Assembly (NCBI RefSeq): GCF_002327185.1
Contig: NZ_CP018624.1
Coordinates: forward strand, 1,116,001-1,180,000
DNA from: Clostridium chauvoei
GTDB taxonomy: Bacteria; Bacillota; Clostridia; Clostridiales; Clostridiaceae
Length of the DNA: 64,000 nucleotides
Direction of reading: 5' to 3'
Positions 26,065 through 35,766 of this stretch are shown piece by piece. The notes under the pieces are model-generated. The model was not told the origin of the DNA and searched no databases. It was given only the letters and a program-made list of their open reading frames with translations. Made by a program: the position numbers and the translations under genes. The first letter of the stretch is position 1. The number at the start of each line of letters is the position of its first letter.

Positions 26065-26406
26065 TTAATTAATAGAATAAAAATTAAGTTTATTTTTAAT
26101 TTTTATCTTTGCATCAATTAAGTCGCCTGTCAATTTAGTTTCATTATTTAAATTCTTAACATCTATAATTACATCGATATAAACATTATCTTTATTTTGT
26201 ACATCAATATGAGAATATATTCCTGAATTATTTAAAGGTTCGATTTTTGTTGTAACATAAATTCCAGCTAAATTAAATTCACAAACGTCTCGTACTGTAT
26301 TATACCTCGTAACAATGAACACTCCATTTTTAGTTGAATATTCTTGAGTATCTGGCTGAATATCTTGAGGTATATTTTTTTCTACAGACTTATTTTGACT
26401 TTTCAC
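26065..26406 (-). pseudogene. Fragment of a DUF4352-like secreted protein (possibly truncated)
   Basis: A 113-codon frame whose GTG start is directly abutted by GGAA, too close for normal initiation, and an in-frame stop lies a few codons upstream. The residues VCEFNLAGIYVTTKIEP and VYIDVIIDVKNLNNE resemble the beta-sandwich of DUF4352 lipoproteins, but the signal peptide and lipobox are missing and the C-terminal half of the domain is short. I read it as the remnant of a lipoprotein gene. A genuine small cytoplasmic protein cannot be excluded. Confidence 0.4.
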
Positions 26407-26629
26407 TTCCTTTTAACTTGTGATGAAGTTGGAATTTGTTATTACTGATATCTTAACATTTAGATATGAGCTTTAATACTTTATAAATTCTAAAGGTTTA
26501 ATATGTTAATTTTTTATAACCTATCAAGAATATTTCCAGCAAAGACTTTTATTTTTTGACAAATTATGATATATTCATAACAACTATTTATTATTTTAAA
26601 TAAAGGTTACGTAGGATAGGAGGAATAAT

Positions 26630-27964
26630 ATGAAGAAAAATGAATATGGTTTATTTACAGCCATAGGAATGATAGTAGGAGTAGTTATAGGTTCAGGTAT
26701 ATTCTTTAAAAGTGATAATATCTTAATAGCTACTAATGGGAGTGTTAGCTTAGGGGTTTTAGTATTTTGTATAGCAGCTATTGGAATTATTTTTGGAAGT
26801 TTAACAATATCAGAACTTGCATCCCGTAACACAAAAGCAGGTGGAGTAATAACATATGCGGAGTATTCTTATAATAAGTCAATAGCGTGCGCATTTGGTT
26901 GGTTTCATACATTTTTATATTATCCAGCCCTTATTTCAGTAGTTTCTTGGGTATCAGGAATATATATATGTATGTTATTTGGTTTTGATGGTGGATTAGA
27001 AGTTCAAATTTTAATTGGTTTAGCAATTATGATTATAATATTTATACTAAATGTTTTATCAGCTAAACTAGGAGGATTATTTCAAAATGCTTCAACAGTT
27101 ATTAAAATAATACCATTAGTATTTATAGCAATAGCTGGATTAACTTTTGGAAATCCAACTTCTATATCAATAAGTGATATAACACATATGCAATCTTTTG
27201 GATGGATTACTGCAATTGCACCAATAGCCTTTTCTTTTGATGGATGGATTGTTGCTACATCTATAGGACATGAAATAAAAGATTCAAGTAAAAATCTACC
27301 AAAGGCTTTAGTGGTAGCACCATTATTTATATTAATAATTTATTTATTATATTTCGTAGGAATAAGCATCTATGTAGGTCCAGAAACAGTAATGAGTCTT
27401 GGAGATGCTCACGTTGATCTTGCTGCAAATAGTATTTTTGGATCATGGGGAGCTAAAATAATATTAACTTTTGTTGTTATTTCAATATTAGGAACGGTAA
27501 ATGGATTAACAATGGGGCTAACTAGATTACCATATTCTCTTTCATTAAGAGGAATGTTCCCTAAATATAAGGTGTTTTCAAAAGTAAATGAAAAATTAGG
27601 AATGCCTGTACAATCTTCAATTATTGCATTTATAATATCAGTTTTATGGCTTGGTATTCATTATTTAACTCAAAAATTTGAGTTGCTACCAAATTCAGAT
27701 ATATCTGAAATTTCTATAACTATAAATTATGTTTTATATATATTATTATATGTGAAAGTATTTAGAATGGGGCGTAGTGGAGAAATAAAAGGTTTATGGA
27801 AAGGGCTTCTTAATCCATTATTAGCTACGATAGGATCATTAATAATATTAGTAGGTAGTATGGGGAATCCTTTATTTTGGTTAAATGCAAGTATATCTTT
27901 AATGGTACTTATAGGCGCAATAGTATTTTGGAATTATCAAAGTAAAAAGATCAATATTGAATAA
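26630..27964 (+). CDS. APC family amino acid permease
   Basis: A 444-residue membrane protein with about twelve hydrophobic segments and the APC opening GMIVGVVIGSGIFFKSDNIL (about 13-32). Segment six has PIAFSFDGWIVATSIGHEIKDSSKNLPKAL, the substrate-binding region of the LAT/SteT branch. It imports or exchanges amino acids; the substrate is unknown. TAGGAGGAAT before the start, a -35-like TTGACA about 70 bases upstream, and its own terminator. Confidence 0.88.
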   Translation: MKKNEYGLFTAIGMIVGVVIGSGIFFKSDNILIATNGSVSLGVLVFCIAAIGIIFGSLTISELASRNTKAGGVITYAEYSYNKSIACAFGWFHTFLYYPALISVVSWVSGIYICMLFGFDGGLEVQILIGLAIMIIIFILNVLSAKLGGLFQNASTVIKIIPLVFIAIAGLTFGNPTSISISDITHMQSFGWITAIAPIAFSFDGWIVATSIGHEIKDSSKNLPKALVVAPLFILIIYLLYFVGISIYVGPETVMSLGDAHVDLAANSIFGSWGAKIILTFVVISILGTVNGLTMGLTRLPYSLSLRGMFPKYKVFSKVNEKLGMPVQSSIIAFIISVLWLGIHYLTQKFELLPNSDISEISITINYVLYILLYVKVFRMGRSGEIKGLWKGLLNPLLATIGSLIILVGSMGNPLFWLNASISLMVLIGAIVFWNYQSKKINIE

Positions 27965-27974
27965 TATGTATAAA

Positions 27975-28003
27975 GAGATGAAAGAAATATCTTTCGTCTT
28001 TTT
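27975..28003 (+). terminator. Terminator of the amino acid permease gene
   Basis: GATGAAAGA (27977-27985) pairs with TCTTTCGTC (27990-27998, one G-U pair), loop AATA, then a T-run. Confidence 0.75.
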
Positions 28004-28092
28004 CTTTATTTAAAATAATGGAATAAAATTCGGAAAGTATGACAATTCTAATAAATATAAGTAGCATAAAATTTATAAAGGTAGGTGAGAAA

Positions 28093-28464
28093 GTGAATAG
28101 ACTATCTTGTAATGTAAGGAAATGTAATCATAATTTATTTGGAATTTGTGATATGCATACTATAAGAATTTTAAGTTGTAACAATGAAGCTAATAATATT
28201 CCAAGATGCAATAGTTTTGAAAAATATAAAATTTCTAAACGTGTTAGATTAATAGGAAAAACTGATATCTATGAGGATAGATTAAATAACGTTGAAAATA
28301 AAGGATTTCAACTAGAGTTACCAGATATTTATTGTGAATTAACAAATTGTAAATATAATGAATGTTCAAAATGTCAATCTAGAACGGTTATGATTGAAGG
28401 ATTTAAAGCAAAACAATATGGTGATACTAAATGTACTACTTTTTTAATAAATAGTAATATATAA
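28093..28464 (+). CDS. DUF1540 tandem protein
   Basis: I chose the GTG at 28093 (123 residues), five bases after TAGGTGAG. A frame start at 28039 adds a stretch that looks untranslated. Two cysteine modules of the DUF1540 kind are present (LSCNVRKCNHNLFGICDMHTI.. and IYCELTNCKYNECSKCQSRTV..). Each has C-x3-C-x6/8-C and a late Cys before FE or FL, and likely binds metal. Small DUF1540 proteins are common in spore-formers; the role is unknown. Confidence 0.75.
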   Translation: MNRLSCNVRKCNHNLFGICDMHTIRILSCNNEANNIPRCNSFEKYKISKRVRLIGKTDIYEDRLNNVENKGFQLELPDIYCELTNCKYNECSKCQSRTVMIEGFKAKQYGDTKCTTFLINSNI

Positions 28465-28486
28465 AAGTATAATTAAATTAAAAATA

Positions 28487-28530
28487 GATAAGTCAGCGTA
28501 GATTAATACAATAGTTGCTGACTTATTTAT
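28487..28530 (+). terminator. Terminator
   Basis: ATAAGTCAGC (28488-28497) pairs with GCTGACTTAT (28517-28526), followed by TTAT. Confidence 0.65.
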
Positions 28531-28644
28531 ATAAAAAATAGATGCTTTTATAAATTTCAATGTAGAAAATTAGGAAAAAGTGTTGTATAATAAAAACTTA
28601 ATTACAAGAGATAATAGTAAATTTAAAGTTAGTGAGGCGGTACA

Positions 28645-30152
28645 ATGAAAGCAGGATTTGATCCAAAGAAATATTTAGAAGAACAATCAAAGTACATATT
28701 AGAAAGAGTTAATGATTATGATAAGCTGTACCTTGAATTTGGTGGCAAATTAATGTTTGATCTTCATGCAAAAAGAGTATTACCAGGTTTCGATGAAGAT
28801 GCAAAGATAAAATTACTACATAAGTTAAAAGAAAAAGTAGAAGTTGTTATTTGTGTATATGCAGGAGACATTGAAAGAAACAAAATCAGAGGAGACTTTG
28901 GAATAACTTATGATTTAGAAGTTTTTAGACTTATAGATGATTTAAGAGCATATGAGTTAGATGTAAATAGCGTAGTTATAACAAGATACAATGGACAACC
29001 AGCTACTACTGTATTTATAAATAAACTTGAACGTAGAGGAATAAAAGTTTATAAGCATAAAGCAACAAAGGGATATCCAGCAGACGTTGATACAATAGTT
29101 AGTGATGAAGGATATGGAAAAAATCCATATATAGAAACAACAAAGCCAATAGTTGTTGTAACAGCACCAGGACCAGGAAGTGGAAAGCTAGCAACTTGTT
29201 TAAGTCAATTATATCATGAATATAGAAGAGGAAATGTTGCGGGTTACTCAAAATTTGAAACTTTCCCAGTATGGAATGTTCCATTAAAACATCCGTTAAA
29301 TATAGCTTATGAAGCTGCAACAGTAGATCTTAAAGATGTTAATTTAATAGATTCTTTCCATATGGATGCATACAATAAGCTAGCTGTTAACTATAATAGA
29401 GATATAGAAAGCTTCCCACTATTAAAAAGAATAATAGAAAAATAACAGGAGAAGAAGCTGTTTATAAATCACCAACAGATATGGGCGTTAATAGAGTTGG
29501 ATATGGTATTATAGACGATGAGGTTGTAAAGGAAGCATCAAGACAAGAAATAATAAGACGATACTTTAAAACAGCTTGTGAATATAAAAAAGGTTATGTT
29601 GATAAGGAAACTGCAGATAGAGCAAAACTTATCATGGAAGAGTTAAATTTAAAAGAAACAGATAGAAGTGTTGTTATTCCAGCTAGAGAACATGCAGCTA
29701 AACTAAAGGAAGCTTCAGATAAAAATGAACTTTGTACAGCTGTTGCTTTAAAACTAACTGATGGAACAATACTAAAAGGTAAAGGCTCAGAGGTAATGGA
29801 TGCTTCAGCAGCTGTTATATTAAATGCTATTAAATATTTAGCTAATATAAATGATAATATTCATTTAATATCACCTGTTATACTTGAACCTATAATAAAC
29901 TTAAAATCTAAGACTTTTGGAAATAAAAGTACTGCTTTAACTTGTGAAGAAATACTAATAGCACTTAGCATTTGTGCAGCAACAAATCCAACAGCTCAAG
30001 CAGCGCTTGATAAACTATCAATGCTTAAGGGCGGTCAAGCTCATTCAACTACAATAATTAGTGGAAATGATGATCAAACCTTTAGAAAATTAGGTATTGA
30101 TATTACATGTGATGCAGAATATCAAACAGATAATTTATACTATAATAATTAA
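28645..30152 (+). pseudogene. DUF1846 family protein, split by one-base loss in an A-run
   Basis: Two frames (28645-29445 and 29481-30152) together give one DUF1846 protein of about 502 residues. The first ends LLKRIIEK then stop. The second frame, read upstream of its first ATG, gives [13 protein letters not shown], which continues the same protein. Adding one A to the five-A run at 29438-29442 restores the full frame. Domain features such as [23 protein letters not shown] and [16 protein letters not shown] are intact. The ribosome binding site (GTGAGGCGG) is good. Either a fresh pseudogene or a sequencing error; the rest shows no decay. Confidence 0.8.
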
Positions 30153-30154
30153 AA

Positions 30155-30185
30155 TTAGGCTAGGAACTTAGAGTTCCTAGCCTTT
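30155..30185. terminator. Bidirectional terminator
   Basis: AGGCTAGGAACT (30157-30168) pairs with AGTTCCTAGCCT (30172-30183) and ends in four T. It lies between the DUF1846 gene and a convergent gene. Confidence 0.85.
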
Positions 30186-30686
30186 TGTTGTATATTGAAT
30201 AAATAATTTAGTATTAGGTGGATTATAGGTAAAATAAAAAAAAGAAAGTATTATTAAAGTTGTTAGTAATATACCTAGTATTTCAAAAAAATTAGGTAAA
30301 GGAGGAAGGTTTGTTATAAACTTTATAAGTAAAAATGGAAGAATAACTGCTAATATAAAAATAGATATGTCAATTATTAATACTGGTTTTTTTGTAATAT
30401 AAGTATAACTATAAAATATGGATGGAACTAGTGTTAAAGATAAAAGTAGCGAAAATCCAAGAGAAAAAAATAAATTGTTAATATTTTCATAGTTAAAACA
30501 AATAATAATTAGCATAAAAATTAATATAGGAAATATAGAAAGTTTTATATGTTCCCAAACGCTTTCATTTATTGCAGAGAAATATCCAATAAATCTATTA
30601 TTATTGAATATTTTATAAGTGAAGTGTAGTAGAGTTCCTAAAATAAAACTAAACACAATGCCAATAGTTATAATTTCATTATTCAT
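30177..30686 (-). CDS. DUF6512 membrane protein
   Basis: A 169-residue membrane protein with about five to six hydrophobic segments. The conserved FILGTLLHFTYKI and FSAINESVWEHIKLSIFP (about 34-52) fit the clostridial DUF6512 family of unknown function. Its last codons overlap the shared terminator. A short GGGG site precedes the ATG on the minus strand. Confidence 0.75.
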   Translation of the reverse strand: MNNEIITIGIVFSFILGTLLHFTYKIFNNNRFIGYFSAINESVWEHIKLSIFPILIFMLIIICFNYENINNLFFSLGFSLLLSLTLVPSIFYSYTYITKKPVLIIDISIFILAVILPFLLIKFITNLPPLPNFFEILGILLTTLIILSFFYFTYNPPNTKLFIQYTTKG

Positions 30687-30849
30687 ATATACCCCTATAA
30701 TTATTATTTATATAGTATATATACAAATAATATAAAAGATTACATTATAGTGTAAATTATATAAAACATATGCAATAAATTTAGACTGAATATATTAAGA
30801 TGAAAATTCATATATTACTTTGACCAAGAAATTTAAAAGGAGTAATTTT

Positions 30850-31635
30850 ATGAAAAGAATCTTTCTAAATGAGGAATATACTTATAATGAAATAGGTATT
30901 AAGCTAGGGTATATGATAATTTCATTTTTAATTTCTATTTTAGTAATGCAAATATTATGTTTATGTAAAGTAACAACATTATTAGATATAAAAATAAATG
31001 ACATACTTTATATTGGAGAATCAATAGTTATTACTGGGTGTATAATAACTATTTCAGGTGGTAGAAGTTTTTTAAAGAAAAATCTTTTTAGAAGAAAAGA
31101 GATTTTTATAGGGATTTTTACTGGAGCTATTTCCGGGTTAATTGTGATGTTTATTACTTATTTATACAGGCTTATTCCAATATGTTTTGGGGAAAGTATA
31201 ATAGAAATTGGCTCTAATCAAGTTGTAAGTACTTATAAAAATTTTAGTTTTGAAGGGTTGATAGTTACAGCAATTACACCAGCTATATTAGAAGAGACTA
31301 TATTTAGAGTTGTAGGGTTTTCTATTTTTGCTTGTATATTTAAATTTTGGTTTAGTATAGTAAGAAAAAATGAAATTAAATCAAATAGTATAAATGTATT
31401 AAATTTAAAGAGTGGATATGGATTAAGTACTTTATTTATTACTTCGTTAGTATTTGCTCTAATGCATGGGCCAAGCATTTTAAGCCTTCCAATATATTTA
31501 TTACCAGGATTATTATTTGGATTTTTATATTGTAAGTATGGGTTAGGAGTATCTATATCAGCTCATTGCATTAGTAATTACTTATCATCTTTAGTTTTAA
31601 CAATAGTAGTATTTTTAATTAATTTATTATTTTAA
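30850..31635 (+). CDS. CPBP family intramembrane metalloprotease
   Basis: Start at ATG 30850 after AAAGGAG (261 residues). The three CPBP motifs are complete: E148-E149-x3-R153 (LEETIFR), H206 in FALMHG, and H239-x3-N243. About seven hydrophobic segments. Relatives (Rce1/Abi) cleave prenylated proteins, or in bacteria serve bacteriocin immunity or peptide processing. No bacteriocin gene is next to it, so its target is unknown. Confidence 0.85.
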   Translation: MKRIFLNEEYTYNEIGIKLGYMIISFLISILVMQILCLCKVTTLLDIKINDILYIGESIVITGCIITISGGRSFLKKNLFRRKEIFIGIFTGAISGLIVMFITYLYRLIPICFGESIIEIGSNQVVSTYKNFSFEGLIVTAITPAILEETIFRVVGFSIFACIFKFWFSIVRKNEIKSNSINVLNLKSGYGLSTLFITSLVFALMHGPSILSLPIYLLPGLLFGFLYCKYGLGVSISAHCISNYLSSLVLTIVVFLINLLF

Positions 31636-31708
31636 CTTAGGAATTAAATTTAATAATATAAGGAAAACTATTTTTATTAGATATATAAATTAAAAAGGAG
31701 GAAACACA

Positions 31709-33373
31709 ATGATATGTAAATCTAATATAAAAGTTATTCCTTTAGGAGGAATTGGAGAAATAGGCAAAAATATTACTGCATTTGAATATAGAGATGAAAT
31801 AATAGTGATAGATTGCGGAGCCGGTTTTCCCGATGAGAGTATGTATGGAGTAGATTTGATTATTCCAGATATATCATATTTGAAAGAAAATAAAGAAAAA
31901 GTAAAGGGGATTTTTTTAACACATGGACATGAGGACCACATAGGAGCTCTTCCTTATATTTTAAAACAACTTAATATACCTGTCTATGGTACTAAATTAA
32001 CCCTTGGCATTGTTGAAACTAAGTTAAAAGAACATAATATATTATCAGATTGTACCTTAAATAAAGTTGAACCTGGAGATATAATTCAACTTGATAATTT
32101 TAAGATAGAATTTATAAGAAGTACTCATAGTATTGCAGATTCTTGCTTTATAGCAATTCATACTCAAGAAGGAACAATTTTGCATACAGGAGACTTTAAA
32201 GTAGATTATACACCTATAGATGGTTTAGTTATAGATTTAGAGAGAATAGCTACTATATCAAAATCAGGTGTACTTCTTCTTATGGCTGATAGTACAAACG
32301 TAGAACGTAAAGGTCATACAATGTCTGAAAGTATAATAGGAAATACTTTTAATAGAATTTTTCAAGGGGCAAAGGGAAGAGTTATAGTAGCGACATTTGC
32401 CTCTAATATACATAGAATGCAACAAATAATTGACTCATCAATATTATATGGTAGAAAAGTAGCTTTTAGTGGAAGAAGTATGGAGAATATATCTACAGTA
32501 GCAATAGAGTTAGGATATCTTCATATAAAGCCAGAAAATTTAATTACTATAGATGATATTAAAGATTATCCAAATGATAAAATTACAATAATAACTACAG
32601 GTAGTCAAGGTGAACCTATGGCAGCTCTTGCAAGAATTGCATTTTCAAATCATAGAAAAATAAAAATAGAACCTAAGGATTTATATATAATATCAGCATC
32701 ACCAATACCAGGTAATGGAAAGTTAATATCAAAAGTAATTAATGAGCTTTTCAAAAAAGGGGCAGAAGTTATTTATGAAGATTTAGAAGAAGTACATGTA
32801 TCAGGTCATGCTTATCAAGAAGAGTTAAAGCTTATACATACACTAGTTAAACCTAAATATTTTATGCCAGTACATGGCGAATATAGACATTTAAAACATC
32901 ATAGTGAACTTGCTCAAAAACTAGGAATGAGTAAGGAAAATATATTTATTTTAGAAACAGGAGAAGTTTTAAAGGTTAGCAAAGCAGAGGCTAAAATAGA
33001 TGGAAAAGTTAAAACAGGATCAATATATGTTGATGGGCTAGGAGTAGGGGATGTTGGAACCTTAGTTTTAAGAGACAGAAAACAATTAGCGGAAGATGGA
33101 ATGGTAACTATTGTAGTAACTTTAGAAAAAGAAACCTTTAGTATAATAGCAGGGCCTGATGTAATTACTAGAGGATTTATATATGTTAAAGAATCAGAAA
33201 AATTAATAAATGAATTAAAGGAGATAGCAAGCAAAGAATTAAATAAATGCTTAGAGAAAAACATTATAGAATGGTATGTATTAAAAACTAGTATAAAAAA
33301 ATCTATAGAAAGATATATCTATGAAAATACAAAGAGAAGACCTAGTGTAATTCCTATAATAATGGAAGTATAA
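31709..33373 (+). CDS. rnj: Ribonuclease J
   Basis: A 554-residue metallo-beta-lactamase/beta-CASP nuclease. The zinc motif is H72-x-H74-x-D76-H77; further motifs are HSIADS, HTGDFK, and the CASP elements VATFASNIHR and VSGHAYQEE...MPVHGEYRHL. The C-terminal domain runs from about 450. It degrades and processes mRNA and rRNA with 5'-exonuclease and endonuclease activity. AAGGAGGA site. Clostridia carry one or two paralogues (rnjA/rnjB); I cannot tell which this is. Confidence 0.92.
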   Translation: MICKSNIKVIPLGGIGEIGKNITAFEYRDEIIVIDCGAGFPDESMYGVDLIIPDISYLKENKEKVKGIFLTHGHEDHIGALPYILKQLNIPVYGTKLTLGIVETKLKEHNILSDCTLNKVEPGDIIQLDNFKIEFIRSTHSIADSCFIAIHTQEGTILHTGDFKVDYTPIDGLVIDLERIATISKSGVLLLMADSTNVERKGHTMSESIIGNTFNRIFQGAKGRVIVATFASNIHRMQQIIDSSILYGRKVAFSGRSMENISTVAIELGYLHIKPENLITIDDIKDYPNDKITIITTGSQGEPMAALARIAFSNHRKIKIEPKDLYIISASPIPGNGKLISKVINELFKKGAEVIYEDLEEVHVSGHAYQEELKLIHTLVKPKYFMPVHGEYRHLKHHSELAQKLGMSKENIFILETGEVLKVSKAEAKIDGKVKTGSIYVDGLGVGDVGTLVLRDRKQLAEDGMVTIVVTLEKETFSIIAGPDVITRGFIYVKESEKLINELKEIASKELNKCLEKNIIEWYVLKTSIKKSIERYIYENTKRRPSVIPIIMEV

Positions 33374-33442
33374 TTAATTTTATGTTTAAGTAACAATATA
33401 TAGGGTAATAATTAGTATAATAGTTTATTTAAGGAGGATGTT

Positions 33443-34237
33443 ATGAGAGAGTTAACAAATAAATTATTATATATATTTACAACTCTAATTTTTGTATTAA
33501 TAATTTATAATATATCATCAATTTTAATTGATTTTGGAATGATCTCTATTGGGAGACGGTTTTTTCTTATAATAATGACTTTATTTTTGTTTATTCCATA
33601 TTTTAAAAATAATAAAAAAAGAAATGAAATTATAAGAGAAGGACTATTAGGAGAAGAAAAACTTCAAAATGAAATAAATAAATTAGATATAAATGAAAAT
33701 AAAATAATAAGTAATGTAATATTAAAGAATAAAAGAAGCAAAAAAGAATTTGATAATCTAATTATAACTGAAAAAGGGATATATAATATAAAATGCACCA
33801 ATATAAGAGGCGATATTGTAATAGAGAAAGACGGGATTTTAAAAAGGTACTACAATAATCAATACAATACTGTAGATAGTCCTATTAAAGAAATTCAAAG
33901 AGAAAGTCTTTTTCTAAAAGAAATTATTGAAGATATAAACATTATGCCTATATTAGTGATTACAAATAAATTTGTATCAATTACAGGTAAAGGAAATTCA
34001 AAGATAGCAATATTAACTATAGATGAAATTAATGAATATATAGTTAAGGACAATTTACCTACTAGATATAATAAAGAAGAGCTTTACAATAGAGTAAAGA
34101 AAAATATAAAAGAATATAGTAATATATTTTCATTAAGATCAAAATACGATGAATTTAACTATTATTCTTTTGAATACAAAACTAAAATTTCAATTTCATC
34201 TTTTTTTATATTATTCTATTTGTTAAATTTAATATAA
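33443..34237 (+). CDS. NERD domain membrane protein
   Basis: A 264-residue protein with two N-terminal hydrophobic segments (about 8-32 and 38-53). A NERD nuclease-related domain follows (about 68-180), with GEEKLQNEINKL, NLIITEKGIYNIKCTNIRGDI and SPIKEIQRESLFLKEII. A C-terminal hydrophobic stretch ends the protein. The NERD core keeps Glu, Asp and Glu/Lys-type residues of the PD-(D/E)XK fold, but Lys is in a changed KCTN setting. Role unknown; membrane-bound NERD proteins may act in DNA processing. AAGGAGG start. Confidence 0.72.
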   Translation: MRELTNKLLYIFTTLIFVLIIYNISSILIDFGMISIGRRFFLIIMTLFLFIPYFKNNKKRNEIIREGLLGEEKLQNEINKLDINENKIISNVILKNKRSKKEFDNLIITEKGIYNIKCTNIRGDIVIEKDGILKRYYNNQYNTVDSPIKEIQRESLFLKEIIEDINIMPILVITNKFVSITGKGNSKIAILTIDEINEYIVKDNLPTRYNKEELYNRVKKNIKEYSNIFSLRSKYDEFNYYSFEYKTKISISSFFILFYLLNLI

Positions 34238-34239
34238 TT

Positions 34240-34292
34240 TATACCATTATTTTTTAATATTATTTTCATAATTCAAAAAATAATGGTATAAT
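34240..34292. repeat. 16-bp inverted repeat overlapping a promoter
   Basis: TATACCATTATTTTTT (34240-34255) and its exact reverse complement (34275-34290). A perfect TATAAT (34287-34292) starts inside the right arm, just before the HAD gene. It may stop the NERD transcript on the minus or plus strand, or act as an operator. Confidence 0.5.
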
Positions 34293-34347
34293 ACTATAAA
34301 TAAAAATCATAGAATAAAAAAACAAATGAAAATTGGAGGAAGTTACA

Positions 34348-35076
34348 ATGGGAAAAATAGCAGCATTCTTTGATATTGATGGAACTATATATAGAGAAGG
34401 TCTTATAACTGAAGTATTTAAGAAAATAATTAAGTATGAGCTAGTTAATGAAAATAAATGGTATAGAGATGTTAGACCAGCTTATATAAAATGGGATAAA
34501 AGACAAGGAGATTACGATACTTATTTACTAAAAATGGTAGATATCTATACAGAGGCTATTAAAGGAATAGACAAATATCATATAGATTATATAGCTAAAA
34601 GAGTAATAGAACAAAAGGGGGATAGAGTATATACATTTAGTAGAGAAAGAATAAAATGGCATAAAGAACAAGGACATATTGTAATTGCTATATCAGGATC
34701 ACCTATAGAATTAGTAAGAGAGATGTCTAAGAAATATAATATGGATGATTATAGAGGTACTATATACAAGTTAGGAGAAGATAATACCTACAACGGTGAT
34801 ATAATACCTATGTGGGATCACGAAAGTAAATTAAAAGCCATACAAGAATTACAAGATAAATATGATATAGATTTAGAAAAAAGCTTTGCATATGGTGATA
34901 CTTCAGGAGATTTTACAATGTTTAAATCTGTAGGAAACCCATATGCAATTAATCCAACTAAAGAGCTTATAGGAAAAGCTAAAGAAGATAAGGACATAAT
35001 GAATAAAATAAAGTTAATTGTAGAAAGAAAAGATGTAACATATAATCTAGACATAAATACTATAGATTTAATATAG
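34348..35076 (+). CDS. HAD family hydrolase (HAD-IB type)
   Basis: Start at ATG 34348 after TTGGAGGAAG (242 residues). Motif I is FFDIDGT (Asp9, Asp11), motif II AISGSP, motif III Lys before the turn, and motif IV AYGDTSGDFTMF. The SerB-like HAD-IB fold suggests a phosphatase for a small phosphorylated molecule. The substrate is not predictable. Ends at a perfect terminator. Confidence 0.85.
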   Translation: MGKIAAFFDIDGTIYREGLITEVFKKIIKYELVNENKWYRDVRPAYIKWDKRQGDYDTYLLKMVDIYTEAIKGIDKYHIDYIAKRVIEQKGDRVYTFSRERIKWHKEQGHIVIAISGSPIELVREMSKKYNMDDYRGTIYKLGEDNTYNGDIIPMWDHESKLKAIQELQDKYDIDLEKSFAYGDTSGDFTMFKSVGNPYAINPTKELIGKAKEDKDIMNKIKLIVERKDVTYNLDINTIDLI

Positions 35077-35084
35077 AGTATAAA

Positions 35085-35130
35085 TTTAAAATGAAGTTAT
35101 TATTACAAATAATAACTTCATTTTAAAAAA
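35085..35130. terminator. Terminator of the HAD gene
   Basis: A 20-bp perfect stem (35085-35104 with 35108-35127), loop ACA. Confidence 0.8.
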
Positions 35131-35235
35131 CAAAGTTTTCTGAAAAATCTATTGAAAACGTATTCCATAATTGTTATTATAATAGTATAACTAGAAGTTA
35201 TATTATTTAACTAGATACTCAGGGAGGGATTTTAA

Positions 35236-35595
35236 ATGAAATTTGATAAATTAGATTTACATTCACCAGTTAAAGTTATGTTAGAGGCAGAAGAGGCTTT
35301 TAAAGAGAATTATAGTGAATTTGATGATATGATCAATGGTAGAGTTCATGAAGTGTTTAAAGTTGCAATAAAAGATGAAGACTTTCTAAAAATAGCAGTA
35401 TTTAATAATGATTATTTAAATATATCACCTGTAGATACTTTTTTATCATATTACTCCAAAAAGCTTCCTAAGCTTTCTGAAAGAAAACTATTATTTGTAA
35501 ATTCATTATTTAAAAATTTATTTAAATTTGTCCTTAAAAATGAATTTAAAGAAGTTAACTACTCTATTATAAATAAGACTGAAATAGCAAGATAG
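35236..35595 (+). CDS. Hypothetical protein
   Basis: A 119-residue soluble protein with an AGGGAGGGA site. It starts MKFDKLDLHSPVKVMLEAEE and has FDDMINGRVHEVFKVAIKDEDFLKIAVFNND. No motif or membrane segment. Mixed charge, likely compact. I do not recognise the family. Single gene with its own terminator. Confidence 0.65.
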   Translation: MKFDKLDLHSPVKVMLEAEEAFKENYSEFDDMINGRVHEVFKVAIKDEDFLKIAVFNNDYLNISPVDTFLSYYSKKLPKLSERKLLFVNSLFKNLFKFVLKNEFKEVNYSIINKTEIAR

Positions 35596-35614
35596 AAGTA
35601 AATAATTAAGATTT

Positions 35615-35660
35615 TAATATGAAGTTTAGCTTTAATAGACTAAACTTCATATTTTTTTAT
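35615..35660 (+). terminator. Terminator
   Basis: ATATGAAGTTTAG (35617-35629) pairs with CTAAACTTCATAT (35640-35652), followed by seven T. Confidence 0.85.
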
Positions 35661-35766
35661 AACAATAACTATTAGATGCTATTTAATGATTGACAGGAAG
35701 TTAAATATTAGATTAATATTACATATAAAGCAATCTACATTAATTTTAAAGAAAAGGAATTTTTAT

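Noticed and set aside
29438-29446. Programmed ribosomal frameshift in DUF1846
   Set aside because: Only five A, no strong slippery heptamer with stimulatory structure seen, and the family is normally a single frame.
29481-30152. Separate gene for the second half of DUF1846
   Set aside because: The frame is open upstream of the ATG and continues the domain; no ribosome binding site.
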